In this document: piece by piece, positions 1 through 7,048 of the stretch
How the letters are laid out: every line of letters begins with the position of its first letter
How positions within the stretch are numbered: position 1 is the first letter of the stretch
Source: Planctomycetaceae bacterium
GTDB lineage: Bacteria; Planctomycetota; Planctomycetia; Pirellulales; Pirellulaceae
Reading direction: 5' to 3'
Length of the DNA stretch: 9,710 nt
NCBI GenBank assembly: GCA_018658605.1
Contig: JABHUV010000328.1
Span: 1 to 9,710 of the forward strand
Program-made: the position numbers and the translations under genes
Notes under the pieces: generated by a model
What the model saw: the letters and a program-made list of their open reading frames with translations, nothing else
Database searches by the model: none
Told to the model about the DNA's origin: nothing

Positions 1-816
1 AAACACCGACGCCGTGCTACAGCCATTGCTAGCTTCCAAGGAACCCTCAACCATAGCGACTAGCGTACAGTAATGTATCTCGCCAATCACCTTGTGTTCG
101 TTTTGATGGCTATGCCCCTGAAACACAGCTAGTACTTGACCCGATTCCTCGAGAACCTTGCGTACTTCATCCGCATTTTTTATACCGTGTGACCCAGCGT
201 TATCAAGGCGTTGGTGAGCGAAAACAATGGTCGGCTTGTCAGCATTGGCCAAATCCTGTTTGAGCCACTGAAGTTCAGCAGCAGGAACATTGGGATCCGT
301 CCAAACAAAATTCTTACGCTGATACGGTACGCCATCACTTCGAAAGCAAGCGTCTAAAACTACAAAATGGACGTTGCCTTTATCAAACGAATAATAAGAC
401 TTCTCTTGCCCTACACCGTCGAGAAATTCCTTTTTGGTTAGCGTGTCCACACAATGGTTTCCCAACACATAGTGCTTTGCAAGTTTGACGTTCGCCATCT
501 CCTTGGTGATGCGAGTCAGATAACCAAGCTCAGTTTTTACATCAGCCGCAGCGTCAATTAAATCGCCCAAGCAAACAAGAAAATCGGGTTTGTCTTTCTC
601 AAATTGAGCAGTCGCTTGTTCCAGCTTGGCAATCGTCTCGCGATAGTGACGCGACCCAGCGGGCGGTTTATCGGCATAATGCAAATCGGTAATCATGCTA
701 AAGCGAACATTAGCATCAGCAGCGGAAGTGCCAGCAATCCCAGTTCGATTATGCAGTGCTACGGCAGAACCCAGTAACAGCAAACTACCATCTTTCAGAA
801 ACAGACGCCTCAGCAT
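1..816 (-). CDS. Tat-exported calcineurin-like metallophosphoesterase (3' end off the window)
   Basis: The reading frame starts at the ATG at 816-814 and stays open to position 1, giving 272 residues without a stop, so the C-terminus lies outside the window. Family metal-site motifs occur in order: D44-x-H46 (ITDLHYAD), GDLID with D85, GNH with N120-H121, H201 (AHQRLD) and a GHSH with H235 and H237. These are the residues that bind the two metals and the phosphate in calcineurin-like phosphoesterases (Metallophos family), which hydrolyse phosphomono- or diesters. The N-terminus MLRRLFLKDGSLLLLGSA is a twin-arginine signal (RRxFLK plus a hydrophobic stretch), so the enzyme is probably exported folded. 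An AGGAG ribosome site 7 nt upstream fixes the start. It is divergent from the msrB-like gene. The family includes cyclic-nucleotide phosphodiesterases (CpdA-like), but the substrate cannot be told from sequence. The family call is secure. Confidence 0.9.
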   Translation of the reverse strand, partial: MLRRLFLKDGSLLLLGSAVALHNRTGIAGTSAADANVRFSMITDLHYADKPPAGSRHYRETIAKLEQATAQFEKDKPDFLVCLGDLIDAAADVKTELGYLTRITKEMANVKLAKHYVLGNHCVDTLTKKEFLDGVGQEKSYYSFDKGNVHFVVLDACFRSDGVPYQRKNFVWTDPNVPAAELQWLKQDLANADKPTIVFAHQRLDNAGSHGIKNADEVRKVLEESGQVLAVFQGHSHQNEHKVIGEIHYCTLVAMVEGSLEASNGCSTASVF

Positions 817-823
817 TCAAATT

Positions 824-828
824 CTCCT
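824..828 (-). promoter_or_regulatory. Ribosome binding site of the metallophosphoesterase
   Basis: AGGAG on the minus strand, 7 nt before the ATG at 816-814. It is the only good Shine-Dalgarno match in front of a gene in this window and supports the chosen start. Confidence 0.75.
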
Positions 829-856
829 AACTGAACATTATTTATACGGAGCTTTC

Positions 857-884
857 ATTATAGCACTAATACGACGAATGTCGT
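857..884 (-). promoter_or_regulatory. Extended -10 promoter for the metallophosphoesterase
   Basis: On the minus strand TGCTATAAT (865-857) is a perfect -10 hexamer preceded by TGn, the extended -10 pattern. Sixteen bases upstream is ACGACA (884-879), which matches 4 of 6 bases of the sigma-70 -35 box. Transcription would start near 850 and give a leader of about 34 nt that contains the AGGAG site. The assignment rests on pattern matching to the housekeeping sigma consensus. The close match and correct placement make it better than a chance hit in AT-rich DNA. Confidence 0.55.
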
Positions 885-885
885 A
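870..885. repeat. Inverted repeat overlapping the -35 region (possible operator)
   Basis: TACGAC, a GAAT centre, then GTCGTA: a perfect 6-bp dyad in the spacer between two divergent genes. It covers the -35 box of the minus-strand promoter and lies about 55 bp upstream of the plus-strand gene, where a repressor or activator dimer could sit. It could also be chance, since dyads of this size are not rare. Confidence 0.35.
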
Positions 886-939
886 AAATCCGTAATATTA
901 CAGAACATCAACTATTATTTTACTGACTATCATTTCACC

Positions 940-1470
940 ATGAAATCAAATCCCTTCCATTTTATAACCAGTATTATTATCGTGACGCTCGCTGGCTGCC
1001 TCCTACAAAGTGACAACCCTGCAGCGCCCGATGTCCAACCCACGAAGGAAAGTACCGTGTCCGCCGAACAACCCAAATCCTACAACGACCTAAACGCTGA
1101 AGAAGAATACGTTTTAATTCACAAGGGAACCGAACGAGCGGGTACTGGCGAATACACAGACAACAAAGCAGACGGAACATACGTTTGCCGGCGCTGTAAC
1201 GCTCCGCTCTATGAATCATCAGATAAGTTCGACAGCGGTTGCGGCTGGCCAAGTTTTGATGATGAGATCCAAGATGCCGTGACTCGAGTGCCGGATGCGG
1301 ACGGACGCCGAACCGAAATTGTCTGCAGCAATTGCCAAGGACACCTCGGGCACGTTTTTCTTGGCGAACAATTCACAGCCAAAGACACACGCCACTGCGT
1401 GAACAGCATTTCAATGGTTTTCGTCGCCAACCCGCAAGAACTTCCCGTTGTGATCAAGGTGACCAAATAA
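940..1470 (+). CDS. msrB: Peptide-methionine (R)-S-oxide reductase, MsrB type, as a lipoprotein
   Basis: MsrB (SelR domain) reduces the R epimer of methionine sulfoxide in proteins, normally using thioredoxin-like electrons. The domain spans about residues 47-163. Visible landmarks are the zinc cysteines C83/C86 (CRRC) and C129/C132 (CSNC), the GCGWPSF motif with C101 as likely resolving cysteine, GHLGHVF (135-140), and RHCVNS with C153 as catalytic cysteine. All expected residues are present. In front is a signal peptide with a lipobox, LAGC, at residues 17-20, so the mature protein should be lipid-anchored at C20 and followed by a flexible linker of about 25 residues. Repair of oxidised exported proteins is the likely role. 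No Shine-Dalgarno precedes the ATG. It converges on the lyase gene, with 23 bp between stops. No MsrA domain or separate MsrA gene is present here. Confidence 0.93.
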   Translation: MKSNPFHFITSIIIVTLAGCLLQSDNPAAPDVQPTKESTVSAEQPKSYNDLNAEEEYVLIHKGTERAGTGEYTDNKADGTYVCRRCNAPLYESSDKFDSGCGWPSFDDEIQDAVTRVPDADGRRTEIVCSNCQGHLGHVFLGEQFTAKDTRHCVNSISMVFVANPQELPVVIKVTK

Positions 1471-1493
1471 CAACCATCGCCTGTTGAGCGAGT

Positions 1494-2459
1494 TTAATCA
1501 CTGGACCCGTCCCACGCACTCCACCAATCTTTAAACAGTTGGTATTGCTGCTCTACAAACCCGCGTTGACTTGCCGTCAAGCAATCGCTTTCGTTGAAAT
1601 GCACGGCGTACTGCGCATCACCGTTAAGCTCCAGAAGATACTTGTAAAACAATACCAAATCTGGCCCTTCGTCAAACGTCGAAAGAACCATCAAAGCGTC
1701 TTCCAGTTCTTGGGCTAGCCGCCGCGCTGGCACATCCCCCGCGGCCGCCGCACTTGCAAGTTCTATCAATCGTAACACCTCTCGCGGCAAGGCATTACCG
1801 ATCCCCGTAATCGCGCCGACCGCACCACAATTAACATACCCGTGCACAACTTGTGTATCGACGCCGACCATCAACGCCAAAGTGGCATCACCACTGGTAA
1901 TATGTTCAGCTGCATAACTCAGGGAATCAGCGCCACCGAATTCTTTAAATCCCACCAGATTGGAAAACTCCGACCGCAAATCAAAAAACAAATCGGCTTT
2001 CGTCTCGAATCCATAATACGGACTGTTGTAGATCACAGCGGGCGTATTTGGTGCCGCTGCCAGTATTCCTGCAAAATGATGTCTCTGAGCGGTAGCCGAT
2101 GTCCCGCGTGATAGGACTCGTGGAATTACCATCAATCCCTCCGCGCCGACACTTTCTGCATGCGCGGCATGTTCCGCTGCCAAGCGGGGGTTCTGCGCCC
2201 CTGTACCAACGACCACAGGAACACCTGCTTCGCACAGACTCGCCACACCCTGCTGTCGCTGTTCGTCCGTCAGCAGTGGCCAGTCACCCATCGATCCACA
2301 GTAAACAACACCGTTCATCCCACAATCCATCAATTCCTGAGCCTTGCGGACTAAGGCTGCATAATCGGGAGTGCGATCCTCGCTGCTAACGCAGGGTGTC
2401 ATAATAGCTGGAATACAACCACTAAATATTGGTGCCACTTCTTGGTTTTTCTGATTCAT
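1494..2459 (-). CDS. Dihydrodipicolinate synthase/N-acetylneuraminate lyase family protein
   Basis: A class I, Schiff-base-forming aldolase/lyase of the DapA/NanA TIM-barrel family; 321 residues, slightly longer than typical DapA. The core is visible: GSMGDWPLLT at 55-64 (the pyruvate-carboxylate loop, GTTGE in DapA), catalytic Y144 in IYNSPYYG, the Schiff-base lysine K172 in GFKEFGG, and GAVGAITGIGNALP near 212-225. No signal peptide, so it is cytoplasmic. Two features argue against lysine biosynthesis: the DapA threonine pair is replaced by S56-M57, and the arginine that binds aspartate semialdehyde five residues after the catalytic tyrosine is a tyrosine (Y149). A different 2-oxo acid or sugar-acid substrate is likely but unidentified. 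A weak GAGAG lies 7 nt before the ATG. The DD-carboxypeptidase gene ends 30 bp upstream on the same strand, so the two may be cotranscribed. Confidence 0.85.
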   Translation of the reverse strand: MNQKNQEVAPIFSGCIPAIMTPCVSSEDRTPDYAALVRKAQELMDCGMNGVVYCGSMGDWPLLTDEQRQQGVASLCEAGVPVVVGTGAQNPRLAAEHAAHAESVGAEGLMVIPRVLSRGTSATAQRHHFAGILAAAPNTPAVIYNSPYYGFETKADLFFDLRSEFSNLVGFKEFGGADSLSYAAEHITSGDATLALMVGVDTQVVHGYVNCGAVGAITGIGNALPREVLRLIELASAAAAGDVPARRLAQELEDALMVLSTFDEGPDLVLFYKYLLELNGDAQYAVHFNESDCLTASQRGFVEQQYQLFKDWWSAWDGSSD

Positions 2460-2489
2460 AATCGAACTCTCAAACTAGTAATAAATCTT

Positions 2490-3743
2490 TTACTTCAACG
2501 ACCGGCCACGTCGGGGCTTTTTGGTTTGCGCCAATTGGTTCCACGCCCAGCGATACAAATTTCGTGAATCTGCATAACGAGCACTCGACCCCGACGCTCC
2601 TAACACGACGATAAACAACTCCTTACCGTCGCGGACACCATGAGATACCAAACACGCGCCGGCTGCGGTTGTCGTACCTGTCTTGACGCCGTCATAGCCA
2701 GCAATCCCTAATAGTCGATTGGTGTTCTTCCACGTGATAAGACGCGGTGGAGCGTCAGCAGTTGTGACCTGAGTCGCGTGTTGTCGTGTATTGACGTACT
2801 GACGAAACAACGGGATATCGAATGCTGCGTAAGCAAGCTTCGCTAAGTCAGAGGCCGACAACAAATGCCCCTTCGCCGTTAAACCATGTGGATTGACATA
2901 ATGGCTATCGTTCATGCCAAGCTGTTTAGCCGTGGCATTCATTAATCCAATAAACAAGTCATAGCTCTGCTCAGCGGTACAATCCTCTTTACCACTTAAG
3001 CGACCACCAAAGAACTCAGCAAGAGCGACCGACGCATCATTGCCCGATGGCAACATCAATCCATACAACAACTCACCGACACTGATTTTCTCACCAGCGT
3101 GAACCCCAGCAGTACTACCGGGCGTCCCATCTGCTCGCTTGGAGAATGTAATCACTTCTTGCAACACTTGCGGATGTGTTTTCGCGTACTTCAATACTAA
3201 ATAAGCCGTCATGATTTTCGTCGTACTGGCGATGTCGATAGCTTTGTTATTATTTTCACCCCACAACACCTCGCCAGTGGCAGCATCCGTGATAACCCAA
3301 GCTTTACATGTCAGAAATGGCAAACCAACAAGTGCATCATTGGGTTCTCTAGGTAACCGTTGCCTATTAAACCGTTGCACGTCATCAATAGATTCATCTT
3401 TGGTAATGAGTGTACCCAGTGCCAACCAAGTCTCCGAATCGACGCGCCCGGTTGCTCCCAAGTCCCGCGAAGTCTGGAAAAGCTCAACGGCACGCCGTGT
3501 ATTGGGCCCAAAATCTCCATCAACATTCAAACGAGGAGATGGCGTCAGCCGCGCGTTCAATGTGCGTTGTAAATATTCAACGATTTCTCCCGCTGCACCC
3601 AGTTCTAGCGTAGGCGGCGACTCTTGCCGCAGCGCAATCACCTCTGATTGCCCGATCACGACATTACTCAATAACAACAGTGCTATCAAAAACACTAGCG
3701 ATAGTTGTGAGTGATTTTGAGAACGTGCCACTATGTTATCCAT
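2490..3743 (-). CDS. D-alanyl-D-alanine carboxypeptidase (peptidase S11) with peptidoglycan-binding domain
   Basis: A penicillin-binding DD-carboxypeptidase that would trim the terminal D-Ala from peptidoglycan stem peptides outside the membrane. Residues 14-31 form a hydrophobic signal or anchor segment. Residues about 48-108 are a PG_binding_1 domain (NVDGDFGPNTRRAVELFQ). The S11 catalytic domain starts near 146 with the three active-site motifs in order: S173-T-T-K176 (SxxK, nucleophile S173), S233-G-N235 (SxN) and K354-T-G356 (KTG). The C-terminus is short and basic (KKPRRGRSLK), with no clear amphipathic anchor of the DacA type. At 417 residues it fits an S11 enzyme plus one binding module. 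There is no Shine-Dalgarno before the ATG. It lies first in a probable two-gene unit with the downstream lyase and is divergent from the cytochrome-like gene. DacA, DacC and DacD paralogues cannot be told apart, so no symbol is given. Confidence 0.9.
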   Translation of the reverse strand: MDNIVARSQNHSQLSLVFLIALLLLSNVVIGQSEVIALRQESPPTLELGAAGEIVEYLQRTLNARLTPSPRLNVDGDFGPNTRRAVELFQTSRDLGATGRVDSETWLALGTLITKDESIDDVQRFNRQRLPREPNDALVGLPFLTCKAWVITDAATGEVLWGENNNKAIDIASTTKIMTAYLVLKYAKTHPQVLQEVITFSKRADGTPGSTAGVHAGEKISVGELLYGLMLPSGNDASVALAEFFGGRLSGKEDCTAEQSYDLFIGLMNATAKQLGMNDSHYVNPHGLTAKGHLLSASDLAKLAYAAFDIPLFRQYVNTRQHATQVTTADAPPRLITWKNTNRLLGIAGYDGVKTGTTTAAGACLVSHGVRDGKELFIVVLGASGSSARYADSRNLYRWAWNQLAQTKKPRRGRSLK

Positions 3744-3846
3744 TGTAAAACAAATTTTTGATGATAAAAAAGAGTCGCGGTCAATATTCCATTGAAACTA
3801 CCATAATAACCATCAGTCATTCAACTAGCCCCGCAATACTATTACA

Positions 3847-6800
3847 ATGATGTTATACGGTTTTGCACCACCGCCTACGCGCTGGGCCTCTAGTAGGTTT
3901 CCTTGCCACACAACAGGTAACACTTTGAAAAAATTAACTCGCTTCTGCGCTTCTTCAATTACTATTTTACTGCTGGGCATCAGCACTAGTATACACGCTA
4001 CTGAATCACAGGCGGAAATGATTCAATACAATCGAGACATCCGTCCTATTCTGTCGCATGCTTGTTTTACCTGTCACGGTCCAGATGCCAATGCTCGTCA
4101 AGCCGAACTTCGACTAGACATCCGCGTTGACGCATTGCGGGAAACTGAGAACGGAACATTACCAATCGTGCCAGGCAAGGCAGCGGCGAGTGCGTTGATA
4201 CAACGCATCTCTAACGCAGACCTTTCCCTGCGAATGCCACCGGAAGGCCACGCCGCTTTGACCGCTGAGCAAATCGACACGCTCACCCAGTGGATCAATC
4301 AAGGTGCCAAATATCAGCAACACTGGGCATTTATCCCTCCCACCAAAATCGAAATCCCTACCGTCAAAAATAAATCGTGGACGCGCAATCCGATCGACAA
4401 ATTTGTTTTGGCTCGCTTAGAAAAATCCAATCTAAAACCGAACGCTCAAGCTGATCGTGAAGCATTGATTCGCCGTGTCGCATTCGACCTCACAGGCCTG
4501 CCACCAACAATTGCACAAATCGACGCATTTCTCACGGACAAACAAGATACTGCCTATGAAACCATGGTAGACCATTTCCTCGAATCCTCAGCCTACGGCG
4601 AACACATGGCTAGATACTGGCTTGATCTTGCTCGCTACGCCGACACCAACGGCTATCAATACGATACAGAGCGCACTCAGTGGGTGTGGCGTGATTGGGT
4701 CATTCATGCCTATAACTCGAATATGCCCTTTGACCAATTTACTATCGAACAGATCGCGGGCGATCTCATCCCCGACGGTACGCCCCAGCAACAACTGGCC
4801 ACGGGCTTTAATCGCAATCATGCCATCACCATCGAGGGCGGAATCATTAGTGAGGAATATCGCGTGGAATATGTGATGGATCGAATTGTTACCACAGGTG
4901 CAGTCTGGCTCGGAATGACTGTTGGCTGCGCACGCTGTCACGATCACAAATACGATCCATTGAGTCAAACAGAATTTTACCAGATGTTGGCTTACTTCAA
5001 CCAAGTACCGGAAAAAGGTAACAGTGGCTTCGACCCGCGGGCCACCATCACTTCTCCTCTTGCGGCAAAACAAAATCAGACCCTAGATGCGGAAATTAAA
5101 GCACTACGCGGGGAATTAGCAAAGCCGCGCGATATCACCAGCGATCTTGAAAAATGGACTCGTACGCTACACAATGAAAAAATTCAGTGGCATGTCGTAA
5201 TACCAGATTCCATTAAATCCTCCGGCGAATCCACACTCACGCTCCTCCCTGACCATTCCGTTCTCGCCTCGGGAGCGAATCCTGCCAAGGATACTTACGA
5301 AATCACAGCAACCACTATGCTGCAAAACATAACGGCGATTCGTCTTGAATGCCTAACGCACGAGTCACTACCGGAAGGCGGACCTGGCCGATACCCTAAT
5401 TCAAATTTCGTTTTAAGTGAATTTGAGTTGCGCATTAAGTCGCACGATGAAGACAAAAAAGAAACGCCATGGCAAGCGATCAAGTTCGCAAGTGCAACCG
5501 CCGAGTACAATCAAGCAAACTATCATGTCAACAATGCAATCGACGGTACAACAGCCGGCAACAACGGTTGGGCTGTTGACGGACCCACCCGTAAAGAACC
5601 TGTTGCCTCTATGTTCGTTGCGGAGCAAACATTTAACGAAAACCCTAGAAGCCAACTGCAATTTCGTCTACGTCATGAAGCGTCTTTTGGAAAACACGGG
5701 ATAGGCCGTCTACGACTGTCCGTTACCACGGCCGACCCGACGAAAATACAATTTGAGCCAATTCCCGCTGAGATTATTACGATTGCCAAAATCGACGCAG
5801 CTCAGCGCAACGCAATTCAAATAAAAACTATCACCGAATATTTCCTAGCCAATCACGATCCTCAAAAGTCACTACAGGACAAATTGGCTAATCTAATCGC
5901 GGCTAAAAACAACACGTTTCCACCAACAATGGTAATGCGCGACATGTCGCCGACTCGCAAAACATTTGTGCTTAATCGCGGGCAATATAACGAACCCACT
6001 ACAGAAGTTGGCGTCGGTGTACCCGGCGTCTTTCCGGCGTTACCCACAGATTCCGCGCCGAATCGGCTTGGATTCGCTCAGTGGTTAACACAACCCGATC
6101 ACCCGTTAACCGCACGTGTGGCTGTCAATCGATATTGGCAACGATTGTTTGGCGTAGGGCTCGTAAAAACTCCTGACGATTTTGGCACACAGGGAGAATT
6201 ACCAAGCCATCCACAGTTACTTGACTGGCTCGCACTTGATTTTCAAGCTAACGGTTGGGACATCAAACGAATACTCAAGACAATCCTCTTGTCGGCAACC
6301 TATCGTCAGTCGCCGCAAGCACCTGCCGCAGCCTATCAACAGGATCCTGACAATCGTCAACTTGCTCGAGGACCACGTATGAGACTGTCCGCTGAAGAAA
6401 TCCGCGACAATGCCTTAGCGATCAGTAATTTGCTCGTAAACAAAATTGGGGGCAAAAGCGTCTATCCATATCAGCCATTAGGCCTGTGGATGGAATTGAA
6501 CAATCGCCCCGGTTATTCGCGCAAATACCCTCAAGCCGCAGGTGAGGATTTGTATCGTCGAAGCCTATACACTTTCTGGAAACGTACTGTGCCGTCACCG
6601 ATGCTCAAGACGCTAGATGCGCCCGAACGCGAATTCTGCACGATCCAACGATCTCGCACCAATACCCCACTGCAATCACTACTGCTACTGAATGCTCCAC
6701 AATTTGTGGAAGCCGCTAGGCACCTAGCCGGCCAAGTCATGACGCAGGACACAAAAGATCCGCATCAACAAATTATTTATATATTCCGCCTCGTCACTGG

Positions 6801-7008
6801 ACGCACTCCGGCCAAACGCGAAGTCTCCGTTTTGCAGTCCGTATTGCGTTCGCAAATTACGGCTTTTGCAAGTGACACCAACGCCGTCAATGCCCTCTTA
6901 GCGGTCGGTGATTCAGACGTCGACAATACGTTGGACAGGCCAACATTAGCTGCTTGGACGATGGTCTGCCGGATGCTACTAAACCTTGACGAAGCCATCA
7001 GTAAATAA
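3847..7008 (+). CDS. PSCyt1-DUF1549-DUF1553 protein (planctomycete cytochrome C)
   Basis: A large exported protein of the planctomycete family whose reaction is not established. Order: a signal segment ending near residue 51 (IHA|TE); PSCyt1 cytochrome c at about 59-157 with C73-F-T-C76-H77 for covalent heme and M130 (LRMPPEG) as likely sixth ligand; DUF1549 at about 181-388, ending with a second CxxCH, C361-A-R-C364-H365; a linker and a beta-rich insertion at about 480-628 resembling discoidin/carbohydrate-binding folds; and DUF1553 at about 739-996. The length is normal for the family. The ATG start gives an odd 26-residue front without export features. A TTG at 3925-3927 preceded by AGG would begin the typical signal peptide (KKLTRF plus a hydrophobic core) and may be the true start. 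The DUF1501 gene follows after 40 bp, the usual family pairing. The domain calls are firm; the function is not. Confidence 0.92.
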   Translation: MMLYGFAPPPTRWASSRFPCHTTGNTLKKLTRFCASSITILLLGISTSIHATESQAEMIQYNRDIRPILSHACFTCHGPDANARQAELRLDIRVDALRETENGTLPIVPGKAAASALIQRISNADLSLRMPPEGHAALTAEQIDTLTQWINQGAKYQQHWAFIPPTKIEIPTVKNKSWTRNPIDKFVLARLEKSNLKPNAQADREALIRRVAFDLTGLPPTIAQIDAFLTDKQDTAYETMVDHFLESSAYGEHMARYWLDLARYADTNGYQYDTERTQWVWRDWVIHAYNSNMPFDQFTIEQIAGDLIPDGTPQQQLATGFNRNHAITIEGGIISEEYRVEYVMDRIVTTGAVWLGMTVGCARCHDHKYDPLSQTEFYQMLAYFNQVPEKGNSGFDPRATITSPLAAKQNQTLDAEIKALRGELAKPRDITSDLEKWTRTLHNEKIQWHVVIPDSIKSSGESTLTLLPDHSVLASGANPAKDTYEITATTMLQNITAIRLECLTHESLPEGGPGRYPNSNFVLSEFELRIKSHDEDKKETPWQAIKFASATAEYNQANYHVNNAIDGTTAGNNGWAVDGPTRKEPVASMFVAEQTFNENPRSQLQFRLRHEASFGKHGIGRLRLSVTTADPTKIQFEPIPAEIITIAKIDAAQRNAIQIKTITEYFLANHDPQKSLQDKLANLIAAKNNTFPPTMVMRDMSPTRKTFVLNRGQYNEPTTEVGVGVPGVFPALPTDSAPNRLGFAQWLTQPDHPLTARVAVNRYWQRLFGVGLVKTPDDFGTQGELPSHPQLLDWLALDFQANGWDIKRILKTILLSATYRQSPQAPAAAYQQDPDNRQLARGPRMRLSAEEIRDNALAISNLLVNKIGGKSVYPYQPLGLWMELNNRPGYSRKYPQAAGEDLYRRSLYTFWKRTVPSPMLKTLDAPEREFCTIQRSRTNTPLQSLLLLNAPQFVEAARHLAGQVMTQDTKDPHQQIIYIFRLVTGRTPAKREVSVLQSVLRSQITAFASDTNAVNALLAVGDSDVDNTLDRPTLAAWTMVCRMLLNLDEAISK

Positions 7009-7048
7009 CCACCCTAAATCCAAAGACACACAATCAAATCACAATATC

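Noticed and set aside
892..901. GTAATATTAC palindrome containing the TAATATTAC nonamer known from circular ssDNA virus origins
   Set aside because: There is no flanking stem, no Rep gene and no iterons. A 10-bp AT-rich palindrome in an intergenic spacer is easily due to chance.
1471..1493. Weak hairpin TCGC-CTGTTGA-GCGA between the converging msrB and lyase genes
   Set aside because: The stem is only 4 bp and no T-run follows, so it is not a supportable terminator.
3211..3714. 167-residue plus-strand open frame opposite the carboxypeptidase gene
   Set aside because: It lies wholly within a gene with all three S11 motifs, and its product shows no recognisable domain.
3754..3784. TTGACC as a -35 box for the carboxypeptidase gene
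   Set aside because: No acceptable -10 hexamer is found at 16-18 bp; the best (AAAAAT) needs a 19-bp spacer.
4588..5073. 161-residue minus-strand open frame inside the cytochrome-like gene
   Set aside because: It overlaps the conserved DUF1549 region and its translation looks like antisense shadow, with no promoter or domain.
6986..7048. TTG start for DUF1501 overlapping the upstream gene
   Set aside because: The 21 extra residues are polar and precede a proper Tat signal that begins at the ATG at 7049.
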